A stretch of 64,000 bases of DNA from Bosea vaviloviae (GCF_001741865.1 NZ_CP017147.1:5447001-5511000), one strand, 5' to 3'; counted from the first letter of the stretch, positions 37,602-46,322 are shown. The notes: generated by a model not told the origin, from the letters alone. A program made the numbers and translations.

Positions 37602-37631
37602 TGGGATAGCATGGGTTCTTATGGGCGTCAA
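37602..37631 (-). promoter_or_regulatory. Predicted dcw promoter with three MraZ boxes
   Basis: On the plus strand TGGGA (37602), TGGGT (37612) and TGGGC (37622) repeat with a 10-bp period, with a degenerate fourth at 37632. This is the TGGGN-N5 spacing reported for MraZ sites in E. coli. On the minus strand TTGACG (37626-37631) and TATCCC (37603-37608) are 17 bp apart, so the boxes cover the promoter core. Confidence 0.8.
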
Positions 37632-37804
37632 TGGAATCGTATGCACCGACAGGTGCCTGCCGATGCTTCGCCCCATCACAGCCCGTTAAGGTTAAGTATC
37701 CGTAAGCACGCGCGGATTGGTGCCGAAACCGCCTCCGCGGCGACCATGCGTCAGCCGCACGGGCGGCAGCCCCTGCGAAATAATTTCGGGGCCTCTGTTG
37801 CGCC

Positions 37805-38269
37805 TCAGGCCGGCTCGGTCGCCGCAAGCAGCGCATCGCGCAAGGCGTTCAACTGCTCCAGCAGCCGATCCCTGGAGTCCACTGCGCCGCCGAGCGCGCG
37901 CGCCATGCTGTCGGGCACACAGCGTCCCTTCTCGCGCAGGCTCTCGCCCTGCGCCGTCAGGTATAGCCGCACCTGCCGCTCATCCTCGCGGTCGCGCTCG
38001 CGGCGGATCAGGCCGGCGGCCTCCAGTCGCTTCAGCAATGGCGTCAACGTGCCGGAATCGAGCATGAGCCGCTCGCCCATCGCCTTCACCGTCAACCCGT
38101 CACATTCCCACAGCACGAGCATGGCCAGATATTGCGGATAGGTCAGGCCGAGCTCGGCCAGCACCGAGCGATACACACGGTTGAAGGCATGGCCCGCGAG
38201 ATAGACCGCGAAGCACAATTGCTCCTCCAATCGCGGCATCGGCCGGTCCGCATCGCTGATCCTGTCCAT
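37805..38269 (-). CDS. ohrR: Organic-peroxide-sensing repressor OhrR (MarR family)
   Basis: Represses ohr until its reactive cysteine is oxidised by organic hydroperoxides. The 154-residue protein has the OhrR hallmark EEQLCFAVYLAGHAFNRVYR, with the sensing Cys near residue 19, and a MarR winged helix (LTVKAMGERLMLDSGTLTPL, LEAAGLIRRERDREDERQV). ATG 38269 is preceded by GGGGTGAG. It is divergent from ohr, and the palindrome at 38360-38372 sits between them. Confidence 0.93.
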   Translation of the reverse strand: MDRISDADRPMPRLEEQLCFAVYLAGHAFNRVYRSVLAELGLTYPQYLAMLVLWECDGLTVKAMGERLMLDSGTLTPLLKRLEAAGLIRRERDREDERQVRLYLTAQGESLREKGRCVPDSMARALGGAVDSRDRLLEQLNALRDALLAATEPA

Positions 38270-38356
38270 CTCACCCCAAACCCCTGCCCGCCTCAGCTTC
38301 AACCCGAAGGCCGCCCGCGACGCAATCAACTCCGCGCGATCGGCCAATATAGATTG

Positions 38357-38385
38357 TTGACAATTAAATTGTGCACTACTTAAAT
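38357..38385 (+). promoter_or_regulatory. ohr promoter overlapped by an OhrR operator
   Basis: TTGACA (38357-38362) and TTAAAT (38380-38385) are 17 bp apart. The perfect palindrome ACAATTAAATTGT (38360-38372), matching the AT-rich OhrR-box pattern, covers the -35 box and part of the spacer. Bound OhrR would block RNA polymerase at ohr and possibly at ohrR. Confidence 0.85.
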
Positions 38386-38426
38386 AGGCAACGCAAGAGA
38401 TCGAACGCATTCCAAGGAGATCCCCG

Positions 38427-38849
38427 ATGAAAATCCTCTACACCGCTCATGGTTCCGCCACCGGAGGCCGCGAGGGCAAGGCCGCCACCGACAGCGGCAA
38501 TGTCGATGTCGTGCTCAACACGCCCAAGGAACTCGGCGGCGGCGGCGGCAACGGCACCAATCCCGAGCAATTGTTCTCGCTCGGCTATTCCGCCTGCTTC
38601 CTCGGCGCGCTGAAATTCGTCGCCGGCAAGGAAAAGGTGAAGATTCCCGAGGACGCCCGCGTCAGCGCCGATGTCGGCATCGGTCCGCGCGATGACGGCG
38701 CCGGCTTCGGCATCGCGGTCAAGCTGACCATCTCGATACCGGGCATCGACAAGGCTGTGGCCGAAGATCTGGTCCAGAAGGCCCATATCGTCTGCCCCTA
38801 CTCGCACGCGACCAAGGGCAATATCGACGTCGAGCTGAAGGTCGCGTGA
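38427..38849 (+). CDS. ohr: Organic hydroperoxide reductase Ohr
   Basis: Thiol peroxidase that detoxifies organic and lipid hydroperoxides. The 140-residue OsmC/Ohr protein carries the two catalytic cysteines in GYSACFLGAL and HIVCPYSHAT, plus the GTNPEQLFS segment and the catalytic Arg region near its N-terminus (ATGGREGKA). AAGGAGAT precedes ATG 38427. It is paired with divergent ohrR. Confidence 0.97.
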   Translation: MKILYTAHGSATGGREGKAATDSGNVDVVLNTPKELGGGGGNGTNPEQLFSLGYSACFLGALKFVAGKEKVKIPEDARVSADVGIGPRDDGAGFGIAVKLTISIPGIDKAVAEDLVQKAHIVCPYSHATKGNIDVELKVA

Positions 38850-38987
38850 TCGTCGAGGCAAAGGCGCGGTACAATTCGCTCCGGTGAGCCGGATGGAGCG
38901 GTGCCCGAGAACCGGAGCGGAGCGGACGTTTTGTCCGTGAGCACCGGAAGTGCAGGGCATCGCTTCAGCCGGCCACCGGAGTAGAAT

Positions 38988-39404
38988 TGCCAGTCGGCCT
39001 ATAAGCCGGGTTCTGGATGGCCGGAGGATCGCTCCCCCGACGTGACGGCCATTCCTCTGGGACGCACATTGCTGCACGCCTCGAGCAACCAACCCGGACG
39101 ACAAGGCCCAGAAACAGGCCCCTCCCCGCTTGCGCGGGAAGCATCGTCCCTATTCGGTTTTGCTCCCGGTGGGGCTTGCCATGCCGTCCCCGTTGCCGGG
39201 TCCGCGGTGCGCTCTTACCGCACCTTTTCACCCTTACCTTCGCACCAAGGCGCCGAAGCGCTTGGCAGAAGGCGGTTCGATCTCTGTGGCGCTTTCCCTG
39301 GGGTCGCCCCCGCCGGACGTTATCCGGCACCGTGTTTCCGTGGAGCCCGGACTTTCCCTCCCCCGCGAACGGGAGCGGCCGTCCGGCCGACTGGCGGGTC
39401 GCTA
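38988..39404 (-). ncRNA. rnpB: RNase P RNA (rnpB, bacterial type A)
   Basis: The minus-strand sequence begins CGACCCGCCAGTCGGCCGG, has the P4 5' strand GGGAAAGTCCGGGCTCC near its start, GGTAAGGGTGAAAAGGTGCGGTAAGAGCGCACC in the specificity domain (a highly conserved block, here given split: GGTAAGGGTGAAAAG / GTGCGGTAAGAGCGCACC), and ends CCAGAACCCGGCTTATAGGCC, the conserved 3' end. Length about 415 nt fits. Ends are accurate to about 10 nt. The 138-bp gap between ohr and rnpB holds only GC-rich hairpins. Confidence 0.95.
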
Positions 39405-39447
39405 GTGCGCGCTTGGACGCGCCGCGTCAAGCCGGCCGGGCTGCGGC

Positions 39448-40074
39448 TCAGCTATGGGCGCTGATGGTGCGGACCTTGGCGCAATAGGTCCGGTTGGCGC
39501 CGCTCATCCGCTCGGTCATGTGGCCACTCTGATATTTCATGACGGTCTTGCAGGTGTCGCCGCCGGCAAGGCGATAGGCCTGAGCCAGATATTTCATCGC
39601 AAAGCGTGCATTGGTGTCGGCATCGAGCAGGCCACCGGCCCCGCCGGTATAGCCCAGGCCGCGCGCAGTCTGGTGGCGGATCTGCATCAAGCCGTAATTG
39701 CCGGCATTGCTGGCGCGGGGATTGTAGCGGCTCTCGATCCGCACCACGGCATCGGCCAGCGCGAACGGCACGCCATTGGCCGCGGCATGGCGCGCGACCA
39801 GCGCCTTGAGGCCTTCGGAACCGGCCGGCGCGGCCAGCGCAGGGACTGCGCGCGTCGCCGTCTTCCCGGAACGGGCAAGCCGTGCCTGCGAGGCCTTTTC
39901 TGTCTTCGCGGTCTCGTGCCCACCCTGCGCGGCAGCCTTCTCGCGAGCGATCTCGGCGTCCCTCACAATGAACGCCAGCGCATCCTTTTCGTCATTGACC
40001 GATTCAGCCCTGGCAGGCTGAAATCCGATGAGGCAAATCGCGAAAATGGCGGCGGCGCTTGTGGTATATCGCAT
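39448..40074 (-). CDS. Lytic transglycosylase (SLT domain), exported
   Basis: Predicted 208-residue periplasmic enzyme cleaving glycan strands of peptidoglycan to 1,6-anhydro products. Signal peptide MRYTTSAAAIFAICLIGF ends at PARA. After a charged, Ala-rich linker of about 70 residues comes an SLT domain: VPFALADAVVRIESRYNP with the catalytic Glu, NAGNYGLMQIRHQTARGLGY, and NARFAMKYLAQAYRLAGG. ATG 40074 is preferred over 40080. The compact domain resembles VirB1-like transglycosylases, but no conjugation genes are near. Confidence 0.88.
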   Translation of the reverse strand: MRYTTSAAAIFAICLIGFQPARAESVNDEKDALAFIVRDAEIAREKAAAQGGHETAKTEKASQARLARSGKTATRAVPALAAPAGSEGLKALVARHAAANGVPFALADAVVRIESRYNPRASNAGNYGLMQIRHQTARGLGYTGGAGGLLDADTNARFAMKYLAQAYRLAGGDTCKTVMKYQSGHMTERMSGANRTYCAKVRTISAHS

Positions 40075-40462
40075 GATCAATTGTACCCTTCATGCTGGAA
40101 CATGGCTGAAGGGCAGAGGCAAATGATCAGTAAATGTGACTATAATCTGACCCGAGATAAAACAAAACTGTGCTTGAGGCTCATCAACAGGAAATTATTC
40201 GATATTTGCTACCACAGTATTCGGCATGTAAACGAATCAAGAACGAGCAACCTTCGGTTGCTCTGACGCAACGACAGCTTCGACCGAAGACATTGCCCCA
40301 TTGAGGACGCATTTCCCGGCCGGGGTGGCGAAATCGCCTCTCGGGCGACGTCACGGCGAAAAAATATCGCCGACAGCACCTTCCCGAGCCAAGCTGGCCT
40401 GTCCGACGCGGCCCTTCGTCACTATCCTCATCCACCAGGTCAGGCCGGGAGTCGCCCGCATC
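40075..40462. other. Gene-free divergent intergenic region
   Basis: This 388-bp gap separates the divergent transglycosylase and TerB/J-domain genes. Its left half (40080-40240) is markedly AT-richer than the surroundings and probably holds the transglycosylase promoter. A hairpin GAGCAACC/GGTTGCTC lies at 40245-40263. No coding sequence or RNA family is recognised. Confidence 0.5.
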
Positions 40463-41242
40463 ATGGTTTCGTCATTCTGGGGGGCGCTGAGCGGTGGCGG
40501 CCTCGGTCTTGCGCTCGGCGGCCCGCTCGGCGCGCTGATCGGCGCTGTCGCCGGCCATGTCCTGATCGACAGGGAGGGCGCGCCGTTCGGGCCGGCCCCG
40601 CGCGAGCTCGTCTTCACCACCGGGTTGGTCGCGCTCGCGGCCAAGATGGCGCGCTCGGACGGCGTCGTGACGCGCGACGAGATCGCCGCCTTCCGGCGCA
40701 TCGTCATCGTACCGCCCGACCAGCAGGCCCGCATCGAAAGCCTGTTCGATCTCGCCAAACATACGAGCGCCGGCTTCGAGGCCTACGCGACACAGATCGC
40801 GGAGGCCTTCCGCGACGAGCCTGCCTTGCTCGAGGACGTCCTCGACGGGCTGTTCCTGATCGCGGCGGCCGATGGCGCGATCCATCAGGACGAGCACGCC
40901 TATCTGCGCGACGTCGCTACGATCTTCGGCATCACCGAGGCCGGTTTCGCCCGCATCGAGGCCCGCCATATGCGCCGGCCCGACGACCCTTATCTGGTGC
41001 TGGGCGCAACCCGCGAGATGAACGATGCCGCCTTGAAGCAGCATTATCGCAAGCTGGTCGCGCAGACCCATCCCGACCGCGAGATCGCGCGCGGCCTGCC
41101 CGAGGAGGCGGTGACGATCGCCACACGCCGCCTCGCCGCGATCAACGCCGCCTGGGATACGATCGAGGCGGAACGCGGCTTGGCGGCCAAGAGCTTGGCG
41201 GCCAAGAACCTGGCGACCAAGCGCCCGCGCGAGCCGGCCTGA
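40463..41242 (+). CDS. TerB-like and J-domain co-chaperone (DjlA-like)
   Basis: A 259-residue protein. The N-terminus has a Gly-rich hydrophobic segment (GALSGGGLGLALGGPLGALIGAVAGHVL) suited to membrane association. Residues 50-165 form a TerB-type helical domain with acidic residues (ALAAKMARSDGVVTRDEIAAF, FLIAAADGAIHQDEHAYL), and residues 172-240 a J domain (DPYLVLGAT, LKQHYRKLVAQTHPDR with the HPD motif). This is the DjlA architecture, predicted to recruit DnaK at the membrane. The tail repeats L-A-A-K / L-A-T-K units. ATG 40463 is used. Confidence 0.88.
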   Translation: MVSSFWGALSGGGLGLALGGPLGALIGAVAGHVLIDREGAPFGPAPRELVFTTGLVALAAKMARSDGVVTRDEIAAFRRIVIVPPDQQARIESLFDLAKHTSAGFEAYATQIAEAFRDEPALLEDVLDGLFLIAAADGAIHQDEHAYLRDVATIFGITEAGFARIEARHMRRPDDPYLVLGATREMNDAALKQHYRKLVAQTHPDREIARGLPEEAVTIATRRLAAINAAWDTIEAERGLAAKSLAAKNLATKRPREPA

Positions 41243-41253
41243 GAGAACCCAGC

Positions 41254-42057
41254 ATGAACCAGACCGCCCATCCCGACAGCCGCTTCGCGGCCAAGATTTT
41301 TCCGTCTCCGAACCATGGCGAACGCAAGCCGGGCGGCAATGGTGCGGGCGATGACGCCCCTGCCCGCCGCCCGGACATGCTGATCCTGCACTACACCGGC
41401 ATGAGCGACGCCGGCGAGGCGCTGCAATGGCTGTGCAACCCGGTCTCGCAGGTCTCGTCGCATTATTTCGTCTTCGAGAACGGCCACACGCTGCAGCTCG
41501 TGCCGGAGGAGCGCCGCGCCTGGCATGCCGGGGCCTCGCATTGGGCCGGCGAGACCGACATCAATTCCTGCTCGATCGGCATCGAGATTGCCAATCCCGG
41601 CCATCCCGGCGGCTTGCCCGATTTCCCGCCCGAGCAGATCGGCGCGACCCTCAACCTCTGCCGCGACATCTGCGAACGCTGGGCCATCCCGCCCGAGCGC
41701 GTGCTCGCTCATTCCGACATCGCGCCTGGCCGCAAGATCGACCCCGGCGAGAAATTCCCCTGGCGCTATTTCGCCGAAGGCGGCGTCGGCGCCTGGGCGG
41801 AACCCGCACCGATCCGCAGCGGCCGTTTCCTGGCGCGCGGCGAAAGCGGCCAGCCGGTCGAGGCGCTGCAGGCGATGTTTGCGATGCTGGGCTATGGCGT
41901 GACGGTCGACGGCGTCTTCGATGAAGCCCTCGAGGCGGTGGTTGCAGCCTTCCAGCGCCATTGGCGGCCGGAGAAGGTCGACGGCGTCGCCGACGCCTCG
42001 ACGATCACCACCTTGCGCGACCTGCTGGCCATGACCCGGGAAGCGCGGACGGCCTGA
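41254..42057 (+). CDS. N-acetylmuramoyl-L-alanine amidase (AmpD type) with peptidoglycan-binding domain
   Basis: Cleaves the amide between MurNAc and L-Ala in muropeptides. The amidase_2 domain (residues 35-175) shows Zn ligands in LHYTGMSDA and in LAHSDIAPGRKIDPG, and the fold segments VSSHYFVFENG, WHAGASHWAGETDINSCSIGIEI (split) and FPWRYF. Residues 195-260 are a PG_binding_1 repeat (ALQAMFAMLGYGVTVDGVFDEAL). No signal peptide is evident, so cytosolic recycling is likely. It starts 11 bp after the J-domain gene. Confidence 0.92.
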   Translation: MNQTAHPDSRFAAKIFPSPNHGERKPGGNGAGDDAPARRPDMLILHYTGMSDAGEALQWLCNPVSQVSSHYFVFENGHTLQLVPEERRAWHAGASHWAGETDINSCSIGIEIANPGHPGGLPDFPPEQIGATLNLCRDICERWAIPPERVLAHSDIAPGRKIDPGEKFPWRYFAEGGVGAWAEPAPIRSGRFLARGESGQPVEALQAMFAMLGYGVTVDGVFDEALEAVVAAFQRHWRPEKVDGVADASTITTLRDLLAMTREARTA

Positions 42058-42117
42058 GTGACCGTGCGCAACATTGCCGGAAGTTAACTCGCGAAAGCCG
42101 CACGATTCTGGCATTCT

Positions 42118-43833
42118 GTGATCAAGTGCGCGCCCATTCTCGGAGCTGCGCCGGATCGGGGAACGGTTTTGCGCAAGTGGCTGATCGGATCGGGACTGGC
42201 GGTGCTCGCCATCGCAGCCGGCTACTGGACCTTGCGTCCGACCGGGGGCTCGGCGAACGACGCCGCTTACCGTACGGCCGCGCTCGATCGCGGCCGGATC
42301 ACCGCCGCCGTGCGCGCGACCGGCACGCTGACCCCGGTCACCACCGTCCTCGTCGGCTCGCAGCTCTCGGGCCAGATCGTCGAAATTCTCGCCGATTATA
42401 ATTCGCAGGTGAAGGCCGGCCAGGTCGTTGCGCGATTGAACAGCGACCAGATCAAGACCCGCCGCGACGCAGCCCAGGCCGATGTTTCGCAAGCCAGGGC
42501 CGACCTCATGGTCAAGCGCGCCCAGCTCGACCGGGCGCGCTCGACGCGGATCAGGGCCAATTCGACGATCAGCGATCTCGAAGCCCAGCGCAACCGCACC
42601 GCAGCCCAGCTCGCAGACGCCAGGCGCACCTTCGAGCGCCAGAACGAATTGTTCTCGCGCAAGGCCGGCTCGCAGCAGAACCTCGACACGGCGCGCACGC
42701 AGGTCGAGGTCCAAATGGCGACGCTCGCCTCCTGCGAGGCGCAGATCGCCTCCGCCAAGGCGGAGCTCAACGGGCTCGACGCCGACATCCTGTTGGCCGA
42801 GGGCCAGGTCCAGTCGGGCGAGGCGGCGATCTCGCAGCGCGACGCCAAGCTCAGGGACATCCTGATCGATCTGGAGCGCACCGATATCCGCTCGCCGGTC
42901 GATGGTGTCGTGGTCCAGCGCCAGGTCGATCTCGGCCAGACCGTCGCGGCCTCGCTCTCGACACCGACCTTGTTCCTGATCGCGCAGGATCTGCGCGTCA
43001 TCGACATCTACGCCAATATCGACGAGGCCGATGTCGGCCGCCTGAAGGTTGGCCAGGCGGTCAGCTTCACCGTCAACGCCTATCCCAACCGCACCTTCGA
43101 GGGCCGCGTCGAAATGGTCCGGCTCGGCGCGCAGACGATCCAGAACGTCGTCACCTATACCGGTGTCGTCCGCGTCGCCAACAGCGACATGGCGCTGCTG
43201 CCCGGCATGACCGCCAATCTCCAGGTGGTCACCGAAGACCGCGATAACGTCCTGCGCGCGCCCAATGCGGCTTTGCGCTTCCGCCCCGTCGGCGTGGCCC
43301 AAGGCCCCGCGCCGGTCGTGCTGCCCGTGGCCGCCGAGAGCCAGCAGGCGGGCGGCGGCAATCGCAGCGCTGCCGCCCTGCGCGAGCGCATCGAAGCCGA
43401 TATCCAACCCACGCCTGAGCAGAAGCAGGCCATCGCCGCGATCTTCCAGGAGCGGCGCGGCGGGCGCGAGGCGCTGGCCGGCCTTTCCGAGGAGGAGCGC
43501 CGCGCCGCCTTCCGCACCGCCCGCATCGAGATGATCAAGAAGGTCGCCGCCGTGCTCGACCCCGAGCGTCGCGCGAAATTCGAGGCGCTGATGCGGGAGG
43601 GCCGCCCGAGCCCGCAGCAAACAGGCACTCCGGGCCGGGTCTACACGCTCGATGCTGAGGGCCAGCCCAAGGCGGTCGCCATCATGCTGGGGCCGACCGA
43701 CGGTGCCTATACCGAGATCCTCGCGGGCGACATCAAGGACGCGACGCAGGTCATCATCGGCGGCGGCCCGCGCCCGGCAGGCCCCGCAGCCCCCACCGGC
43801 GGTCCGCCGGCGCGCGGCCCGCGGTTGTTCTGA
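42118..43833 (+). CDS. MacA-like periplasmic adaptor of a tripartite ABC efflux pump
   Basis: A 571-residue adaptor linking the inner-membrane MacB-type transporter to an outer-membrane channel. One N-terminal helix (LIGSGLAVLAIAAGYW) precedes the biotinyl-lipoyl part (GSQLSGQIVEILADYNSQV), a long coiled-coil hairpin (residues 105-250), the second lipoyl half (RSPVDGVVVQRQVDLGQTV) and the beta-barrel. Residues 410-510 hold an extra helical insert (PTPEQKQAIAAIFQERRGG) resembling LTxxQ/Spy-type helices, unusual for MacA. Start is GTG 42118; TTG 42169 is possible. ATPase and permease genes follow. Confidence 0.88.
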   Translation: MIKCAPILGAAPDRGTVLRKWLIGSGLAVLAIAAGYWTLRPTGGSANDAAYRTAALDRGRITAAVRATGTLTPVTTVLVGSQLSGQIVEILADYNSQVKAGQVVARLNSDQIKTRRDAAQADVSQARADLMVKRAQLDRARSTRIRANSTISDLEAQRNRTAAQLADARRTFERQNELFSRKAGSQQNLDTARTQVEVQMATLASCEAQIASAKAELNGLDADILLAEGQVQSGEAAISQRDAKLRDILIDLERTDIRSPVDGVVVQRQVDLGQTVAASLSTPTLFLIAQDLRVIDIYANIDEADVGRLKVGQAVSFTVNAYPNRTFEGRVEMVRLGAQTIQNVVTYTGVVRVANSDMALLPGMTANLQVVTEDRDNVLRAPNAALRFRPVGVAQGPAPVVLPVAAESQQAGGGNRSAAALRERIEADIQPTPEQKQAIAAIFQERRGGREALAGLSEEERRAAFRTARIEMIKKVAAVLDPERRAKFEALMREGRPSPQQTGTPGRVYTLDAEGQPKAVAIMLGPTDGAYTEILAGDIKDATQVIIGGGPRPAGPAAPTGGPPARGPRLF

Positions 43834-43869
43834 TGGCTACTGCCGTTCCAAGGTCTCGAGCACGGGCTC

Positions 43870-43967
43870 ACCGTCATGGTCGGGCCCGTCCCGACCATCC
43901 ACGTCTTCGCTGGTCGAGGGACGCGTTCAAGACGTGGATGCTCGCCACAGGGGCGAGCATGACGAGG
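43870..43967. repeat. Intergenic palindromic repeat in the efflux unit
   Basis: Contains hairpins GGTCGGGCCCGTCCCGACC, ATCCACGTCTT / AAGACGTGGAT (43897-43907 / 43929-43939) and GCTCGCC ... GGCGAGC. It lies in the 142-bp gap between the adaptor and ATPase genes and resembles a mobile REP-type element. Confidence 0.6.
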
Positions 43968-43975
43968 AGCCCGTC

Positions 43976-44725
43976 ATGCCCTTGATCGAAGCGCAAGAGC
44001 TCTCCCGGGTCTACGACCTCGATTCCGGTCGCGTCACCGCGCTCGACCGCGTCTCGCTCGCAATCGAGACCGGCGACCTCGTCGCGGTCATGGGCCCGTC
44101 GGGATCGGGCAAATCGACCTTCATGAACCTGATCGGCTGCCTCGACCGGCCGACTGGCGGGCATTACCGGCTCGACGGCGTCGCGGTCGAGACGCTCTCC
44201 AGCGACGGCCTGGCCGAACTGCGCAACCGCAAGCTCGGCTTCGTCTTCCAGCAGTTCAACCTGCTGCCGCGTGTCGACGCCTGCGCCAATGTCGAATTGC
44301 CGATGGTCTATGCCGGGATCGACGGCCGGACACGCAAGGCGCGCGCGCTCGCCGCGCTCGACCGCGTCGGCCTGGCAGACCGCGCCCATCACCGGCCGAT
44401 GCAGCTCTCAGGCGGTCAGCAGCAGCGCGTCGCCATCGCCCGCGCTCTGGTCAACCAGCCGCGCCTGCTGCTCGCTGACGAGCCGACCGGCGCGCTCGAC
44501 AGCCGCACCGCACTCGAAATCCTCGGCCTGTTCCAGGATCTCAACCGCGAGGGCGTCACCGTCGTCATCGTCACCCATGACGCGGAGGTGGCGCGTCACG
44601 CTCGCCGCGTCATCCGCTTCCGCGACGGTCATCTGCTGTCCGACGAAAGGCAGGAGGCGGCCGACGCTCGCACCGCCCTCGCGGCTCTGGAGAGCGTCCC
44701 ATCGGCAACCGAGGCCGCGGCATGA
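43976..44725 (+). CDS. MacB-type efflux ATPase subunit
   Basis: A 249-residue ATPase of the LolD/MacB class. Walker A GPSGSGKST, Q-loop FQQFNLLPRVDA, signature LSGGQQQRVAIARAL, Walker B LLLADEPTGALD and switch VTHDAEVARHA are all intact. In E. coli MacB this domain is fused to the permease; here it is a separate gene whose stop overlaps the permease ATG (44722-44725). ATG 43976 opens MPLIEAQELSRVY. Confidence 0.94.
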   Translation: MPLIEAQELSRVYDLDSGRVTALDRVSLAIETGDLVAVMGPSGSGKSTFMNLIGCLDRPTGGHYRLDGVAVETLSSDGLAELRNRKLGFVFQQFNLLPRVDACANVELPMVYAGIDGRTRKARALAALDRVGLADRAHHRPMQLSGGQQQRVAIARALVNQPRLLLADEPTGALDSRTALEILGLFQDLNREGVTVVIVTHDAEVARHARRVIRFRDGHLLSDERQEAADARTALAALESVPSATEAAA

Positions 44726-45954
44726 GCCTGATCGAAGCGATCCGTTCGGCGCTCTCGGCCATCGGCGCCAATGCCTTGCGCTCGGCGCTGACCATGCTCG
44801 GCATCATCATCGGCGTCGCTGCCGTCATCGCCATGGTCGCGATCGGCTCGGGCGCACGCGAGCGCGTCACCGCGCAGATCAAGTCGCTCGGCGCCAATCT
44901 CGCGATCATCCAGTCCGGCAATGTCACGCAAGGCGGCGTCAGGCTGGGCGCCGGCGCCTCCTCGACGCTGACGGATGAGGACGCTCGCGCCATCATCCGC
45001 GAGGTCGACGACGTCGTGGCCGCCGCCCCCATTCTCGTCACCCGCGCTCAGGCCGTCTTCGCCGGCACGAACTGGTCGACACAGATCACCGCGACCGATC
45101 TCGATTTCTTCACCGCGCGCGAATGGGATATCGCGGAGGGGCGTCTGTTCGAGCCGGAGGAATTGCGCCGCGGCGGGATCGTCGCCGTCATCGGCCAGAC
45201 GGTGGCGAAGAACCTTTTCGGCGAGGTGAACCCGCTCGACCAGCAGTTCCGCATCCGCAACGTGCCCTTCAAGGTCATCGGCGTGATGGCGGGCAAGGGC
45301 CAGTCGGCGCTCGGCCAGGACCAGGACGACGTCATCTTCGTGCCGCTCGACACCGGGCGTCGCCGCATCGTCGGGCGCAACTACGCCCGCGACGCCTCGG
45401 TCCAGACGGTGATGGTGAAATTCGCCAACGAGCAGGCGATCGATCCCGGCATCGAGCAGATGCGCGCCTTGCTGCGCCAGCGCCACCGCCTCGCCGAGGA
45501 GCAGGATGACGACTTCATCATCCGCAACCTGACCGAGATCGCCAACACCGCCACCGCCGCCGCCAACACGCTGTCCTGGCTGCTCGCGGCGGTCGCCGCC
45601 GTCTCGCTCCTGGTCGGCGGCATCGGCATCATGAACATCATGCTGGTCTCGGTCACGGAGCGTACCCGCGAGATCGGGCTCAGGCTCGCCGTCGGCGCGC
45701 GCCAGCGCGACGTGCTGGCGCAGTTCCTGATCGAGGCGACCACATTGGCGACGATCGGCGGCGCGGTCGGGATCGCGCTCGGCATAGCAGCGGCGCTGAC
45801 CATAGCGAATTTCGCCGGCTGGCCATCTGTCGTCTCGATCGAGACGATCCTGATCGCGGTCGGCGTCTCCGGGATGATCGGCGTCTTCTTCGGCTTCTAC
45901 CCGGCGCGCCAGGCGGCGCGGCTCGACCCCATCGAGGCGCTCAGGCGCGAATAG
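44722..45954 (+). CDS. MacB-type efflux permease subunit
   Basis: A 410-residue permease of the MacB/FtsX fold. Helix 1 (ALTMLGIIIGVAAVIAMVAIG) is followed by a periplasmic MacB_PCD domain of about 215 residues, then three helices (LLAAVAAVSLLVGGIGIMNI, ATIGGAVGIALGIAAAL, ILIAVGVSGMIGVFFGF) and the C-terminal YPARQAARLDPIEALRRE, which is the FtsX-family ending. Probably exports a macrolide-, siderophore- or peptide-like compound, substrate unknown. Its last 160 bp recur at 47440-47600. Confidence 0.94.
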   Translation: MSLIEAIRSALSAIGANALRSALTMLGIIIGVAAVIAMVAIGSGARERVTAQIKSLGANLAIIQSGNVTQGGVRLGAGASSTLTDEDARAIIREVDDVVAAAPILVTRAQAVFAGTNWSTQITATDLDFFTAREWDIAEGRLFEPEELRRGGIVAVIGQTVAKNLFGEVNPLDQQFRIRNVPFKVIGVMAGKGQSALGQDQDDVIFVPLDTGRRRIVGRNYARDASVQTVMVKFANEQAIDPGIEQMRALLRQRHRLAEEQDDDFIIRNLTEIANTATAAANTLSWLLAAVAAVSLLVGGIGIMNIMLVSVTERTREIGLRLAVGARQRDVLAQFLIEATTLATIGGAVGIALGIAAALTIANFAGWPSVVSIETILIAVGVSGMIGVFFGFYPARQAARLDPIEALRRE

Positions 45955-45956
45955 GC

Positions 45957-46322
45957 TCAGGCCGCCTGCGCTGCTGCAAGCGCCTGCGCCTTCAGCTTGA
46001 CGCCCACGCCTGCGATCGCCTGGATCGCCGGCATCAGTTCCTCGCCCAACGCAGTCAGCTTGTACTCGACCGAAGGCGGCGAACTCGGCACGACCCGGCG
46101 CGCCACCACGCCCTTCTCCTCCAGCGCCCGCAACCTTGCACTCAGCATCTTCGCGGAGATTAGCGGAATGTCGCGCCTGAGCTCGCCGAAACGGCGCGGG
46201 CCGCCGCTCAAGAGCCAAACCACATTTGGCGTCCAGGCTCCGCCGAGGATCTGCATGCAGGTCCCGATATCGCAGGTCTGCGGCGGCTTTGGCGCGCGAT
46301 TCCGTCGAATTTTCAAGGCCAT
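45957..46322 (-). CDS. HxlR-family transcriptional regulator
   Basis: A 121-residue winged-helix regulator. The HxlR pattern is clear: CDIGTCMQILGGAWTPNVVWLL, then GPRRFGELRRDIPLISAKMLSARLRALEEKGVV (in two motifs) and PPSVEYKLTALGEEL. Two cysteines in CDIGTC could sense oxidants or electrophiles, as in YodB/QorR-type members. It is divergent from the GST gene across 122 bp that are AT-rich, where its operator is expected. It ends 3 bp after the macB stop, convergent with it. Confidence 0.9.
   Translation of the reverse strand: MALKIRRNRAPKPPQTCDIGTCMQILGGAWTPNVVWLLSGGPRRFGELRRDIPLISAKMLSARLRALEEKGVVARRVVPSSPPSVEYKLTALGEELMPAIQAIAGVGVKLKAQALAAAQAA

Noticed and set aside
38850..38987. Possible small RNA between ohr and rnpB
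   Set aside because: The gap has GC-rich hairpins (for example CGGAC-GTTTT-GTCCG) but no promoter or family signature, so it is more likely terminator or repeat sequence.
39448..40074. VirB1-type transglycosylase as sign of a conjugation or phage module
   Set aside because: No type IV secretion, relaxase, integrase or phage gene is nearby; housekeeping wall remodelling is simpler.
41044..43620. 858-codon minus-strand open frame across the amidase and MacA genes
   Set aside because: It crosses two genes with clear domains on the other strand and has no recognisable motif.
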